Source: Halomonas sp. 328 (GTDB lineage Bacteria > Pseudomonadota > Gammaproteobacteria > Pseudomonadales > Halomonadaceae). From it: 39,538 nt of DNA. Where the stretch lies: positions 1-39,538 of the forward strand of contig NZ_JADOTW010000032.1 of NCBI RefSeq assembly GCF_015645095.1, read 5' to 3'. Made by a program: the position numbers and the translations under genes. Within the stretch, counting starts at the first letter, position 1, and every line of letters starts with the position of its first letter. Below, piece after piece: positions 26,319 to 35,553 of the stretch. Under the pieces are notes generated by a model. It did not search any database and had not been told where the DNA came from. It saw nothing but the letters and a program-made list of their open reading frames with translations.

Positions 26319-26648
26319 GGCGCCTCCTGGTGGGAAGCCTCCATTGTGCACCCGGGCCGCCCCGGCGGGAAGCCGGGCTCCCAAGCCAGAAGACGGAAGA
26401 GAAGCCTGGTGCGGCCTGAGGGCAAGGTGGCTCGCTCGCACCGGGACGAAACCCCGCCGCTGCGCGAGCCGGCCGACGCGCACGGGCCGGAACAACGTCC
26501 CTGTTGCCGGCCCTAACTCGACATCCCTGTCGATTTTGCGCTGGCCGGCTCGCTACGCCGCGGCATCCCGGCGAAATCGCTCGCCCCCTTCCTCCCCAAG
26601 CCGCGTATTCCGGGGTTACGGCTTTCTTCCCACTCTGAGCGCCGCCGC
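26319..26648. other. Intergenic region between ntrC relic and dgt
   Basis: 330 bp without a convincing gene. It holds the two ACAGGGA-type hairpins at 26484-26532 and must contain the dgt promoter, for which I see no clear hexamers. Small frames here lack ribosome sites. Confidence 0.5.
26484..26532. repeat. Two tandem short hairpins with common core
   Basis: CAACGTCCCTGTTG (26493-26506), flanked by GGGCCGG/CCGGCCC arms, and CGACATCCCTGTCG (26519-26532). On the minus strand both share the core ACAGGGAYGT, and they are 26 bp apart. They look like two copies of a short palindromic intergenic repeat, possibly also the end of a transcript from ntrC. Confidence 0.55.
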
Positions 26649-26887
26649 TCAGTCGTCGACCAGTGCCGGCAATAGCGCCTTCAATTTGGTGCTTCGCAGA
26701 TCAGCGTGAAGCCCCAACCTGGCAAAGGCCAGCTTGCTAGTGTGGGAGTTTGGCTCTGCCGAACGATTGGCGCCGCCAGGCGCCTTGGTGCTTGCCAGGA
26801 TCGTCCTTCGGACGATATCGCGCAGAATCTGCGCTCCCACCATGGTATTCACGCCAGAGTGCGATGAACCTTCAATTTCCGAGCCAG
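26649..26887 (-). pseudogene. Relic second copy of the ntrC 3' end, split by the repeat element
   Basis: Removing 26688-26870 and one copy of its target duplication joins 26649-26687 with 26879-26887. On the minus strand this reads LARKLKALLPALVDD-stop, against LTRKLKTLLPALADD-stop in the intact ntrC 300 bp away. DNA identity is clearly lower than protein similarity, so it looks like the end of a diverged ntrC allele rather than a fresh duplication. Confidence 0.75.
26688..26870. mobile_element. REP/MITE-like element, copy B (183 bp), with target-site duplication
   Basis: The left end GGTGCTTCGCA-n5-GCGTGAA and the reverse complement of the right end GGTTCATCGCA-n5-GCGTGAA form a 23-bp imperfect terminal inverted repeat. 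Both sides are flanked by TTCAATTT (26680-26687 and 26871-26878), an 8-bp direct repeat. Inside are two opposed GTGGGAG-hairpin-CGAT units: TTTGGC/GCCGAA at left and GCGCAG/CTGCGC at right on the minus strand. No protein is encoded, so movement would need a transposase elsewhere. It sits within a relic ntrC 3' end. Confidence 0.8.
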
Positions 26888-26964
26888 TTTATCCCCGGCC
26901 CCGGCGTCGGATGCTCTCGCCTGGGCTCGTTTATCCCGACCTACGCTTACCGGCATATGCCCGC

Positions 26965-28374
26965 TTAATCGTCCGCCAGCGCGGGCAGCAGGGTCTTGAG
27001 CTTCCGCGTCAGAGTATTACGGCCCCAGCCCAGCAGCTCGGCGGCTTCGCCCTTGCGCCCCCCGGTATGCTTGAGGGCGGTCTCGATCAGGATCTTTTCG
27101 AAATCCGGGACGGCTTCCTCCAGCAGGTGGGTATGCCCCGCCGCCAGGGCCCGGTCGGCCCAGTCGCGGAAGGCGGCCCGCCAGTCGCCGGCACTCACCT
27201 CGCCGGCCTCGCGCAGGCGCAGCTCCGGGGGCAGGTCGTCCACCAGCACCTCGCGACCCGAGGCCATCACCGTCAGCCAGCGACAGGTGTTCTCCAGCTG
27301 GCGCACGTTGCCCGGCCAGGGCAGGCGCGTCAGGTGCTCCTCCGCCTCCCGGGTCAGCACCTTGGTCTCGGTATCCAGCTCCTTGGCCGCCTCGGCCAGG
27401 AAGTGCCGGGCCAGGCGAGGGATGTCCTCGCGGCGCTCAGCGAGCCGCGGAAGGTGCACCCGGATCACATTGAGGCGGTGGAAGAGGTCCTCCCGGAAGC
27501 GTCCATCCTCCACCAGCCGCTCCAGGTTCTGGTGGGTGGCGGCGATGATCCGCACGTCCACCTTCACCGGGGTATGGCCGCCGACCCGGTAGAACTCGCC
27601 ATCGGCCAGCACCCGCAGCAGCCGGGTCTGGGTGTCCGGCGGCATGTCGCCGATCTCGTCCAGGAAGAGGGTCCCGCCGTCGGCCTGCTCGAAGCGCCCG
27701 CGGCGCTGGGCGGTGGCCCCGGTGAAGGCGCCCTTCTCGTGGCCGAACAGCTCCGACTCCATCAGGTCCTTGGGAATCGCCGCCATGTTCAGGGCGATAA
27801 AGGGGTGGCTGGACCGGGGGCTGTGCTGGTGCAGGGCCTGGGCCACCCGCTCCTTGCCGGTCCCCGACTCGCCGTTGATCAGCACGGTGATATGCGACTG
27901 GGAGAGCCGGCCGATGGCCCGGAACACCTCCTGCATGGCCGGCGCCTCGCCGATGATCTCGGCGGTGAGCCCCTCCGGCACCGACGCCGGCGACTGGCGC
28001 TCCCGGGCATGAGCCACGGCACGCCGCACCAGGGCCAGGGCCTCGTCCACGTCGAAGGGCTTGGGCAGGTACTCGAAGGCGCCGCCCTGGTAGGAGGCCA
28101 CGGCGCTGTCCAGGTCCGAGTGGGCGGTCATCACGATCACCGGCAGGTCCGGGTAGCTCTCGCGGACCTGGGCCATCAGGTCCAGGCCATCCAGCCCCGG
28201 CATGCGAATATCGGTGAGCAGCACCTCAGGCGGACGCTCCAGGACCCGCTCCAGGGCCCGGTCGGCCCGCTCGAAGCACTCCACCTGGAGATCCGGTTGC
28301 GCCAGGGCACGCTCCAGCACCCAACGAATGGCACGGTCGTCGTCGACGATCACGATGCGAGCGGCGTCGGTCAT
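26965..28374 (-). CDS. glnG: Nitrogen regulation response regulator NtrC (NR-I)
   Basis: Sigma-54 activator of 469 residues. The receiver domain (1-120) has phospho-acceptor Asp55 in LLTDIRMPGLDGLD. The central AAA+ domain (about 140-380) has Walker A GESGTGKE and the sigma-54 loop GAFTGA (KGAFTGATAQRRGRF). A C-terminal Fis-type helix-turn-helix ends in LGWGRNTLTRKLKTLLPAL. It activates glnA and other nitrogen-scavenging genes when phosphorylated by NtrB. It follows ntrB by 31 bp. A diverged second copy of its 3' end, disrupted by a repeat element, lies 80-320 bp downstream. Confidence 0.97.
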   Translation of the reverse strand: MTDAARIVIVDDDRAIRWVLERALAQPDLQVECFERADRALERVLERPPEVLLTDIRMPGLDGLDLMAQVRESYPDLPVIVMTAHSDLDSAVASYQGGAFEYLPKPFDVDEALALVRRAVAHARERQSPASVPEGLTAEIIGEAPAMQEVFRAIGRLSQSHITVLINGESGTGKERVAQALHQHSPRSSHPFIALNMAAIPKDLMESELFGHEKGAFTGATAQRRGRFEQADGGTLFLDEIGDMPPDTQTRLLRVLADGEFYRVGGHTPVKVDVRIIAATHQNLERLVEDGRFREDLFHRLNVIRVHLPRLAERREDIPRLARHFLAEAAKELDTETKVLTREAEEHLTRLPWPGNVRQLENTCRWLTVMASGREVLVDDLPPELRLREAGEVSAGDWRAAFRDWADRALAAGHTHLLEEAVPDFEKILIETALKHTGGRKGEAAELLGWGRNTLTRKLKTLLPALADD

Positions 28375-28405
28375 CAGTCTCTCCTGGATTGGAAAAAGGG
28401 GAACA

Positions 28406-29434
28406 TCAGCTGGCCTCCAGCGGGATCAGCAGACGAAATTCGGTATGGCCCGGGGTCGAGTCGCACTCGATCAGCCCCTGGTGCTGGTGCAGGATCGACT
28501 GGGCGATGGAGAGCCCCAGGCCGCTGCCGCTGGCCCGTCCCGAGACCATCGGGTAGAAGAGCGTCTCCTGCAGCGCCTCGGGAATTCCCGGGCCGTTGTC
28601 GATCACCGCCACCTCGCAGACCAGGCGGTGGCGCTCGGCACCCAGGGTGAACTGGCGCCGTGCCCGGGTACGCAACACCAGGCGCGGCGCGGGGGTGGCG
28701 TGCTCTTCCAGGGCCTGGACGGCATTGCGGGCCACGTTGAGCACCGCCTGGATCAGCTGCGCCTCCTCCCCGGAGAGCTCCGGCAGGCTGGGGTCATAAT
28801 CGCGCACCACCTCGACGCCGGGATGCTCGGCCAGCACCAGGCTGCGCACCCGCTCCAGCACCTGGTGAATATTCAGCGGCGCCGGCTCGCGCAGCTGGTT
28901 GGGCCCCAGCATGCGGTCCACCAGGTCGCGCAGCCGGTCCACCTCCTCGACGATGATATGGGTGAACTCGGCGAGCTGGGGGTCGGGCAGGTCCCGCTCC
29001 AGCAGCTGGGCGGCACCGCGGATGCCCCCCAGGGGGTTCTTCACCTCGTGGGCCAGGCCCCGGGAGAGCACCTTGATCGCCTCCTGGCGGGCGATCAACG
29101 CCTCCTCCCGGGAGATGCGCAGCAGGCGGTCCCGCGGCTCGATCTCCAGCAGCAACTCGTCATCGGAAAGCGGCGTGACGGTGAAGTCCACCGTGACCGG
29201 CTCCTGCCCCGGCAGCGGCAGGCTCGCCTCGCGCTGGGTATAGGGGTGGAACTCGTCCCGTGCCTTGGTCAACACCTCGGCCACCGCCTCCAGGCTCTCC
29301 AGGCGGGTGTCGCGCACCCGCCCCAGGCTGACCGCCAGCAGCGACTCGGCGGCGGGATTCATCCAGCGCAGGCGCAGTGCACCATCGAGCAGCAGCACCG
29401 CCGTGGACAGGTGTTCGAGCAGACGTTGATACAT
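28406..29434 (-). CDS. glnL: Nitrogen regulation sensor kinase NtrB (NR-II)
   Basis: Cytosolic histidine kinase/phosphatase of 342 residues. An N-terminal PAS domain (about 5-110) leads to the HisKA helix with phospho-acceptor His129 in GLAHEVKNPLGGIRGAAQLL, then the ATPase domain with the N box (NVARNAVQALEEHA), DNGPGIPEAL and GSGLGLSIAQSIL. It phosphorylates NtrC under nitrogen limitation and is controlled by PII protein. Start ATG at 29434. An NtrC-binding palindrome at 29560-29576 implies autoregulation. Unlike E. coli, ntrB is separated from glnA by the DUF4124 gene. Confidence 0.96.
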   Translation of the reverse strand: MYQRLLEHLSTAVLLLDGALRLRWMNPAAESLLAVSLGRVRDTRLESLEAVAEVLTKARDEFHPYTQREASLPLPGQEPVTVDFTVTPLSDDELLLEIEPRDRLLRISREEALIARQEAIKVLSRGLAHEVKNPLGGIRGAAQLLERDLPDPQLAEFTHIIVEEVDRLRDLVDRMLGPNQLREPAPLNIHQVLERVRSLVLAEHPGVEVVRDYDPSLPELSGEEAQLIQAVLNVARNAVQALEEHATPAPRLVLRTRARRQFTLGAERHRLVCEVAVIDNGPGIPEALQETLFYPMVSGRASGSGLGLSIAQSILHQHQGLIECDSTPGHTEFRLLIPLEAS

Positions 29435-29559
29435 GGGTCATCCCGGTTGAGCAGGGTAAGGTGCCGATCGGTCTGGCGACTCCCCTTGCACCTGCAAGAA
29501 GCGCGCCAACGCGATACGACAGGGAATTCGGGGACTTAGGGACCAGACCACGCCCCCTA

Positions 29560-29576
29560 CGCACCATTTTAGTGCA
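29560..29576 (-). promoter_or_regulatory. NtrC-binding site upstream of ntrB
   Basis: On the minus strand TGCACTAAAATGGTGCG, which fits TGCACY-n4-TGGTGC. It is 126 bp upstream of the ntrB start. The TAAAAT inside could also be a -10 box, in which case NtrC would block its own promoter, as is known for glnL in E. coli. Confidence 0.75.
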
Positions 29577-29636
29577 TTACGGGAGGCGACAGGATGGGGG
29601 CGCCCCATGGCGAAGCGGAAGATGGGCGATGGCGGC

Positions 29637-29900
29637 TCAGGGACGCGGCCGCTCGGCATCACGATGACGCCAGCGCCGCCGCGGCTCGGGCACTGGCTCG
29701 GTGCGCGACGTCCCCGCCCAGGGCTGCCCCGGGCGATACTCCAGGGCGCTGCGCTGGCGCAGTTGGCGGGCATGCTCGAAGGCATCGAGGCCGCGATCCG
29801 GGGTGCGGGGCGGCTCGACCTGGCGGTGGCGAGGGTAGTCCCGGCAGGGCGGCGTCTCGGCGGCGAAGCAGGGGAAACGGAAGCCTCGCCGGCCGATGAG
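29637..29900 (-). pseudogene. 87-codon coding-like frame without a start, directly after the DUF4124 gene
   Basis: In the same frame as the upstream gene and directly after its TAG, an open frame runs 87 codons to TGA at 29637. Third positions are overwhelmingly G or C, as in the neighbouring genes. The translation includes CFAAETPPCRDYPRHRQ and RGLDAFEHARQLRQRSALEY, which look protein-like. There is no ATG, GTG or TTG near its beginning. It may be the remainder of a longer DUF4124-gene product cut by a nonsense change, or a separate exported protein that lost its start. I do not recognise a family. Confidence 0.5.
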
Positions 29901-30443
29901 CTAATCGCCCCGGGCCTGCACGCTCACGGTGACCGGCGGGCTACGGTGGCGCACCTGGCCGGCGCCATCCAGCAGCTCCGCCTGCAGGGTACGCTGCCCC
30001 GGTTCGAGGCGCGGCACGATAAAGGCACGGGTATGCATCGCCGACTGGCTCAACTGGCCATCCACCAGCAGGCGTACCCGATGGTCGTCCCGCAGCCCCG
30101 GCTCGATGGCCAGCTCCACGGTCAGGTTCTGGGAACGGGCCTGGCTCAGCGTCATGGCGTCCCGGGGGTTCATGATGCGGAAGGTGGAGTAGGGCATGAA
30201 GGGCGAGGCCAGGGAACCCGGTGCCGGTCGCCGCGGGGCGGGCTGCGCCGAGGCAGCGGGGGCCGGCGCCAGGGTCCGCGAGGGCACCACGGTCAGTGGC
30301 GCCACCTGCACGGGCTCGCCGCGCTCGGGGTTGTCGGTAAAGATCACGTTGCCCTGGGCGTCGACGCTGCGATAGACGGTATCGGCCCCGGCCAGGGGCA
30401 CCAGACAACAGCTCAGCAACAGGCAGACCAGGCGGAGTTTCAC
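29901..30443 (-). CDS. DUF4124-domain exported protein
   Basis: Protein of 180 residues with an N-terminal signal peptide (MKLRLVCLLLSCCLVPLAGA) and a DUF4124 domain at once after it (TVYRSVDAQGNVIFTDNP). A proline/alanine linker (about 60-85) leads to a beta-rich C-terminal half with LTVELAIEPGLRDDHRVRLLVDG. Probably periplasmic; the function of the family is unknown. GTG at 30443 follows AGGGGG. It lies between glnA and ntrB, where Pseudomonas also has small DUF4124-type genes. Its frame continues in a coding-like manner past the TAG stop. Confidence 0.85.
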   Translation of the reverse strand: MKLRLVCLLLSCCLVPLAGADTVYRSVDAQGNVIFTDNPERGEPVQVAPLTVVPSRTLAPAPAASAQPAPRRPAPGSLASPFMPYSTFRIMNPRDAMTLSQARSQNLTVELAIEPGLRDDHRVRLLVDGQLSQSAMHTRAFIVPRLEPGQRTLQAELLDGAGQVRHRSPPVTVSVQARGD

Positions 30444-30503
30444 GAGCGACCCCCTATGGCGGAGAGACGGGCGGAGAGACGGGATGCCTTCGTTAGATAG
30501 TGT

Positions 30504-30539
30504 AAAACAAAAAGGGGTTCCGCCATCGGCGGAACCCCT
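30504..30539 (-). terminator. Rho-independent terminator after glnA
   Basis: Perfect 12-bp stem (30513-30524 with 30528-30539), 3-nt loop, followed on the minus strand by a T-rich run (TTTTTGTTTT). The cleanest intrinsic terminator in the window. It separates glnA from the DUF4124-ntrBC genes. Confidence 0.92.
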
Positions 30540-30575
30540 CGAACAGCCAACGCTGCCCCCTACGGGGCGAGGCGT

Positions 30576-31982
30576 TTAGCAGCTGTAGTACATGTCGAAC
30601 TCGACCGGATGGGTGGTCATGCGGATGCGCTCCACGTCTTCCATCTTCAGCTCGATGTAGGCATCGATCATGTCGTCGGTGAAGACGCCACCCTCGGTGA
30701 GGAAGGCGCGATCCGCATCCAGGGCTTCCAGGGCCTGGTCGAGGCTGTTGGCCACGGTGGGTACGGCCTTGCCCTCTTCCGGCGGCAGGTCATAGAGGTT
30801 CTTGTCCATGGCATCGCCGGGGTGGATCTTGTTCTTGATGCCGTCGATACCGGCCATCAGCATCGCCGCGAAGCACAGGTAGGGGTTGGCGGTCGGGTCG
30901 GGGAAACGGGCCTCGACGCGCTTGCCCTTGGGGCTGGCGGTGTAGGGGATACGGATGGAGGCGGAACGGTTGCGGGCGCTGTAGGCCAGCATCACCGGCG
31001 CCTCGAAGCCCGGCACCAGACGCTTGTAGGAGTTGGTGGAGGCGTTGGTGAAGGCGTTCAGGGCCCGGGCGTGCTTGATGATGCCGCCGATGTAGTAGAG
31101 GGCCATCTCGGAGAGGCCCGCGTACTGGTCGCCGGCGAACTGGTTCTGGCCATCCTTCCAGAAGGACTGGTGGACGTGCATGCCGGAGCCGTTGTCACCC
31201 ACCAGCGGCTTGGGCATGAAGGTGGCGGTCTTGCCGTAGGCGTGAGCCACGTTGTGGATCACGTACTTCATTTCCTGAACTTCGTCGGCCTTCTTCACCA
31301 GGGTGTTGAACTTGACGCCGATCTCGTTCTGGCCGGCGTTGGACACCTCGTGGTGATGCACCTCGACGCTCTGGCCGATCGCCTCCAGGGTGTTGCACAT
31401 GGCACCACGGATATCGTGGAAGCTGTCCACCGGGGGCACCGGGAAGTAGCCGCCCTTGACCCGCGGACGGTGACCCAGGTTACCGCCCTCGACCTGACGG
31501 TCGGTGGCCCAGGCGCCCTCCTCGGAGGTGATCTTGTACATGGCGCCTTCGATATCGGCCTTCCAGTGCACCTCGTCGAAGATGAAGAACTCCGGCTCCG
31601 GACCGAAGAAGGCGGTGTCGCCCAGGCCGGTGGACTGCAGGTAGGCCTCGGCGCGCTTGGCGATGGAGCGCGGGTCGCGCTCGTAGCCCTGCATGGTGGC
31701 CGGCTCGATGATATCGCAGCGCAGCACCAGGGTGGCGTCCTCGGTGAACGGATCGAGGAAGGCGGTGCCATCTTCCGGGCGCAGGATCATGTCGGACTCG
31801 TTGATGCCCTTCCAGCCGGAGATGGAGGAGCCATCGAACATCTGGCCGTTCTCGAAGAACTCCTCGTCCACGTCACGGGCGGGAATGGTGACGTGCTGCT
31901 CCTTGCCGCGGGTATCGGTGAAACGCAGGTCCACCCACTTGACGTCGTGCTCTTCGATCAGGGCGAGGGTCTTCTCGGCCAT
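30576..31982 (-). CDS. glnA: Glutamine synthetase type I
   Basis: Cytosolic dodecameric enzyme of 468 residues that makes glutamine from glutamate, ammonia and [20 protein letters not shown], the nucleotide-binding [18 protein letters not shown], and [10 protein letters not shown] are intact. The adenylylation tyrosine lies in [10 protein letters not shown] and is residue 397, the same number as in E. coli, so control by GlnE adenylylation is expected. ATG at 31982 follows GGAGG. Upstream are a sigma-54 promoter, an IHF-like site and three NtrC-type sites. It is divergent from a small orphan gene and typA. Confidence 0.98.
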   Translation of the reverse strand: MAEKTLALIEEHDVKWVDLRFTDTRGKEQHVTIPARDVDEEFFENGQMFDGSSISGWKGINESDMILRPEDGTAFLDPFTEDATLVLRCDIIEPATMQGYERDPRSIAKRAEAYLQSTGLGDTAFFGPEPEFFIFDEVHWKADIEGAMYKITSEEGAWATDRQVEGGNLGHRPRVKGGYFPVPPVDSFHDIRGAMCNTLEAIGQSVEVHHHEVSNAGQNEIGVKFNTLVKKADEVQEMKYVIHNVAHAYGKTATFMPKPLVGDNGSGMHVHQSFWKDGQNQFAGDQYAGLSEMALYYIGGIIKHARALNAFTNASTNSYKRLVPGFEAPVMLAYSARNRSASIRIPYTASPKGKRVEARFPDPTANPYLCFAAMLMAGIDGIKNKIHPGDAMDKNLYDLPPEEGKAVPTVANSLDQALEALDADRAFLTEGGVFTDDMIDAYIELKMEDVERIRMTTHPVEFDMYYSC

Positions 31983-32117
31983 GGTGTCCTCCAGTCGTGA
32001 ACGTATGGCTAAAGTTGTGTCTGGCTAGCGTATCCAGCGTCGTTTGTAGCATGCCGCGGGCACCCTGCCCACGACCGCCGCCACCAGAAAACGCGTTCCG
32101 TGGCTTTCCCTTGATAA

Positions 32118-32133
32118 TGCAGACAGCGTGCCA
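32118..32133 (-). promoter_or_regulatory. Sigma-54 promoter of glnA
   Basis: On the minus strand TGGCACGCTGTCTGCA, matching TGGCAC-n5-TTGCA except one base and having the required GG-n10-GC spacing. The expected start is near 32107, giving a leader of about 125 nt before glnA. Confidence 0.88.
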
Positions 32134-32162
32134 AAATGCAGCAAGGTGACGCTTGAAGAGCC

Positions 32163-32175
32163 TAATTAATTGAAA
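32163..32175 (-). promoter_or_regulatory. IHF-like site in the glnA control region
   Basis: Minus strand TTTCAATTAATTA against WATCAAnnnnTTR: one difference. It lies between the sigma-54 promoter and the NtrC sites, where IHF bends DNA in similar promoters, within a conspicuously AT-rich patch. Confidence 0.5.
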
Positions 32176-32192
32176 TAGTAGAAAATAATCTT

Positions 32193-32209
32193 TGCGCCAT
32201 CGTGGCGCA
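32193..32209. promoter_or_regulatory. NtrC-type palindrome, promoter-proximal
   Basis: TGCGCCATCGTGGCGCA, a perfect palindrome apart from the central base, in the NtrC site form TGCRCC-A-nnn-T-GGYGCA. Centre 32201, about 75 bp upstream of the sigma-54 promoter. Confidence 0.65.
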
Positions 32210-32252
32210 GTGGGCCCGCCGATGGGCCGGGGCCTGGCCTTCGCCACGAAAC

Positions 32253-32269
32253 CGCGCCACAAGAGTGCA
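32253..32269. promoter_or_regulatory. NtrC-type site, middle and weaker
   Basis: On the minus strand TGCACTCTTGTGGCGCG, fitting TGCACY-n4-TGGYGC. Imperfect dyad; centre 32261, about 60 bp from the first site. Confidence 0.5.
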
Positions 32270-32283
32270 AAAATGACGCCTCA

Positions 32284-32300
32284 AGCACCACTATGGTGCA
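32284..32300. promoter_or_regulatory. NtrC-type palindrome, distal
   Basis: AGCACCACTATGGTGCA: GCACCA and TGGTGC arms around three bases, a near-consensus NtrC site. Centre 32292, about 31 bp from the middle site, which is three helical turns. Confidence 0.75.
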
Positions 32301-32481
32301 TGGCTCGCCATCTCGGACGCCCCGCCCGCGCCACAAATGCCCATTGATACTCCGGGCAACTTATCACTACAATTTGTTACTGACGCAATTGATTATTCAT
32401 CCTGGGCCGGCGAGTCCTGCGCCACTGGCATCCAGTCAGGCGCCCGCGCCGAGACCGATCCGCGGCGGAGGGCTGCCCGTG

Positions 32482-33006
32482 ATGCACCGTACCTGCATCA
32501 TCATCGATGCCTGCCTGATGGCCACCTGGCTGCCCCGCCAGCTGCCGGGCCTGCGCCACCTCCACCGCCAGCATGGCGGCCAGCTCGATATCCATGTGAT
32601 CAGCGAATCCACCCAGCCCCGCCTGCGCGCCCTGAGTCGCCGCTTCGGCCTGGCCCTGGAGGTGGTGCCGGAAGCCACCGCCGGGGCCCGGGGCAACCGG
32701 GTGGTGCAAAGCACCCAGAGTGACCTGCTGCTCTTTCCCTCGCCCCAGTATGGCCTGCCGGCCCAATGGTTTGCCCGCCTCGCGGCCAGAGATGACTGGG
32801 ACGCCCTGCTCTTCGCCCCGCCCAGCGGTGGCTGGCGCCCCCTGCAACGCTTCTGGCGCCCCCCGGTCACCGGCACCCTCTGCGTGCGCCGCGACTGGTT
32901 CGAGCGCCTGGGCGGCTTCGACCCCGCCCTGGACAGCGAAGCCCCCCAGGACCTGCTGGCTCGACTGCGCGCCTGTCACGCCCGCATACGCACCCTTTCC
33001 AGCTGA
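32482..33006 (+). CDS. Small glycosyltransferase-like orphan protein
   Basis: Protein of 174 residues of uncertain role. The layout resembles a shortened GT-A glycosyltransferase of family 2 type: an N-terminal beta-alpha-beta (TCIIIDACLMATWLPRQLPG), a middle strand SDLLLFPSPQYGLPAQWF where a family 2 enzyme would have its Asp motif, and DWFERLGGFDPAL near residue 145, a very common family 2 signature. The metal-binding D-x-D is not evident, so activity is doubtful. GGAGG at about 32466-32470 supports ATG at 32482 (GTG one codon earlier is possible). Divergent from glnA and sharing its control region. Confidence 0.6.
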   Translation: MHRTCIIIDACLMATWLPRQLPGLRHLHRQHGGQLDIHVISESTQPRLRALSRRFGLALEVVPEATAGARGNRVVQSTQSDLLLFPSPQYGLPAQWFARLAARDDWDALLFAPPSGGWRPLQRFWRPPVTGTLCVRRDWFERLGGFDPALDSEAPQDLLARLRACHARIRTLSS

Positions 33007-33125
33007 TTCGCGCACCGCCAAGCCCTTGATCTACCGTTTCCACGCAGATTTCTCGGTGTCAGCGCTGGTAGCCGCCGCGGCCCGGGGACTATAATGCGGC
33101 CCAATTTTCGCAGCAGGATCCCGTC

Positions 33126-34952
<1,827 letters not shown>

Positions 34953-34967
34953 GCCGCTTCGCTCCCC

Positions 34968-34995
34968 ACGCAGCCCGCCCCTCGGCGGGCTGCGT
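34968..34995 (+). terminator. Terminator after typA
   Basis: 12-bp perfect stem (34968-34979 with 34984-34995) followed by CGTTT. Confidence 0.8.
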
Positions 34996-35063
34996 CGTTT
35001 CTGGCCCTCGGTGGCGCGCCGGCTACCCTTGAGGGACAGCCACCCCGACAGGAGGAGCCCCCT

Positions 35064-35384
35064 ATGCACAAGCACGTCGACTGGGACGACCCGGGCGCCG
35101 CCAGCGTCCAGGCCCACTATGCCAAGGACCCCAACCATCACGCCGAGCCGGGCCCCGGCGATATCCTCTCGGCGCGCCTCGACGGCCTGGTGGTACGGGT
35201 CCGCGTCGAGGCCCATGTGGAGGCCACCAGCATCGGCGAGGTGGTGGCGCTGATCGACCCGGCCAGCGGCGAGCGCAAGAAGAGCCACGGCAAGCTCGAA
35301 CTGGGCGACACCGTGCGCCTGCCCGACGACAGCCGCGCCTTCGAGCCCCAGCCCGGCGACGCCGCCCAGGCGCCGGACGACTAG
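35064..35384 (+). CDS. Small conserved-looking protein of unknown function
   Basis: Soluble acidic protein of 106 residues that I do not recognise. It has no signal peptide or membrane segment. A central part (about residues 30-85) looks like a small beta barrel: ILSARLDGLVVRVRVEAHV, then VVALIDPASGER, then ELGDTVRLPDDSRAF. The ends are charged and proline/aspartate-rich. A very good AGGAGG precedes ATG at 35064, and codon use matches the neighbours, so it is likely a real gene. It lies alone between the typA terminator and the liv operon; a GC-rich hairpin follows near 35399-35427. Confidence 0.7.
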   Translation: MHKHVDWDDPGAASVQAHYAKDPNHHAEPGPGDILSARLDGLVVRVRVEAHVEATSIGEVVALIDPASGERKKSHGKLELGDTVRLPDDSRAFEPQPGDAAQAPDD

Positions 35385-35553
35385 CCCCGCGAACGAGGTC
35401 CGGGCCCGCCTGTGGCCCGGATCCGGCGAGTTGAGCCCCAGACGCCAACGCCCGTTTAACGCTGGCCCTCTGGTCAAGCGCCCCGCCCTGACGCAAAGTA
35501 GGCCTCGTACATAGCGTTAGCCTGCCATAACACCAACAACCACGAGATAGGGC

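Noticed and set aside
32161-32192. AT-rich patch as a replication origin or transferred DNA
   Set aside because: It is only about 30 bp and is explained by the IHF-like site in the glnA control region.
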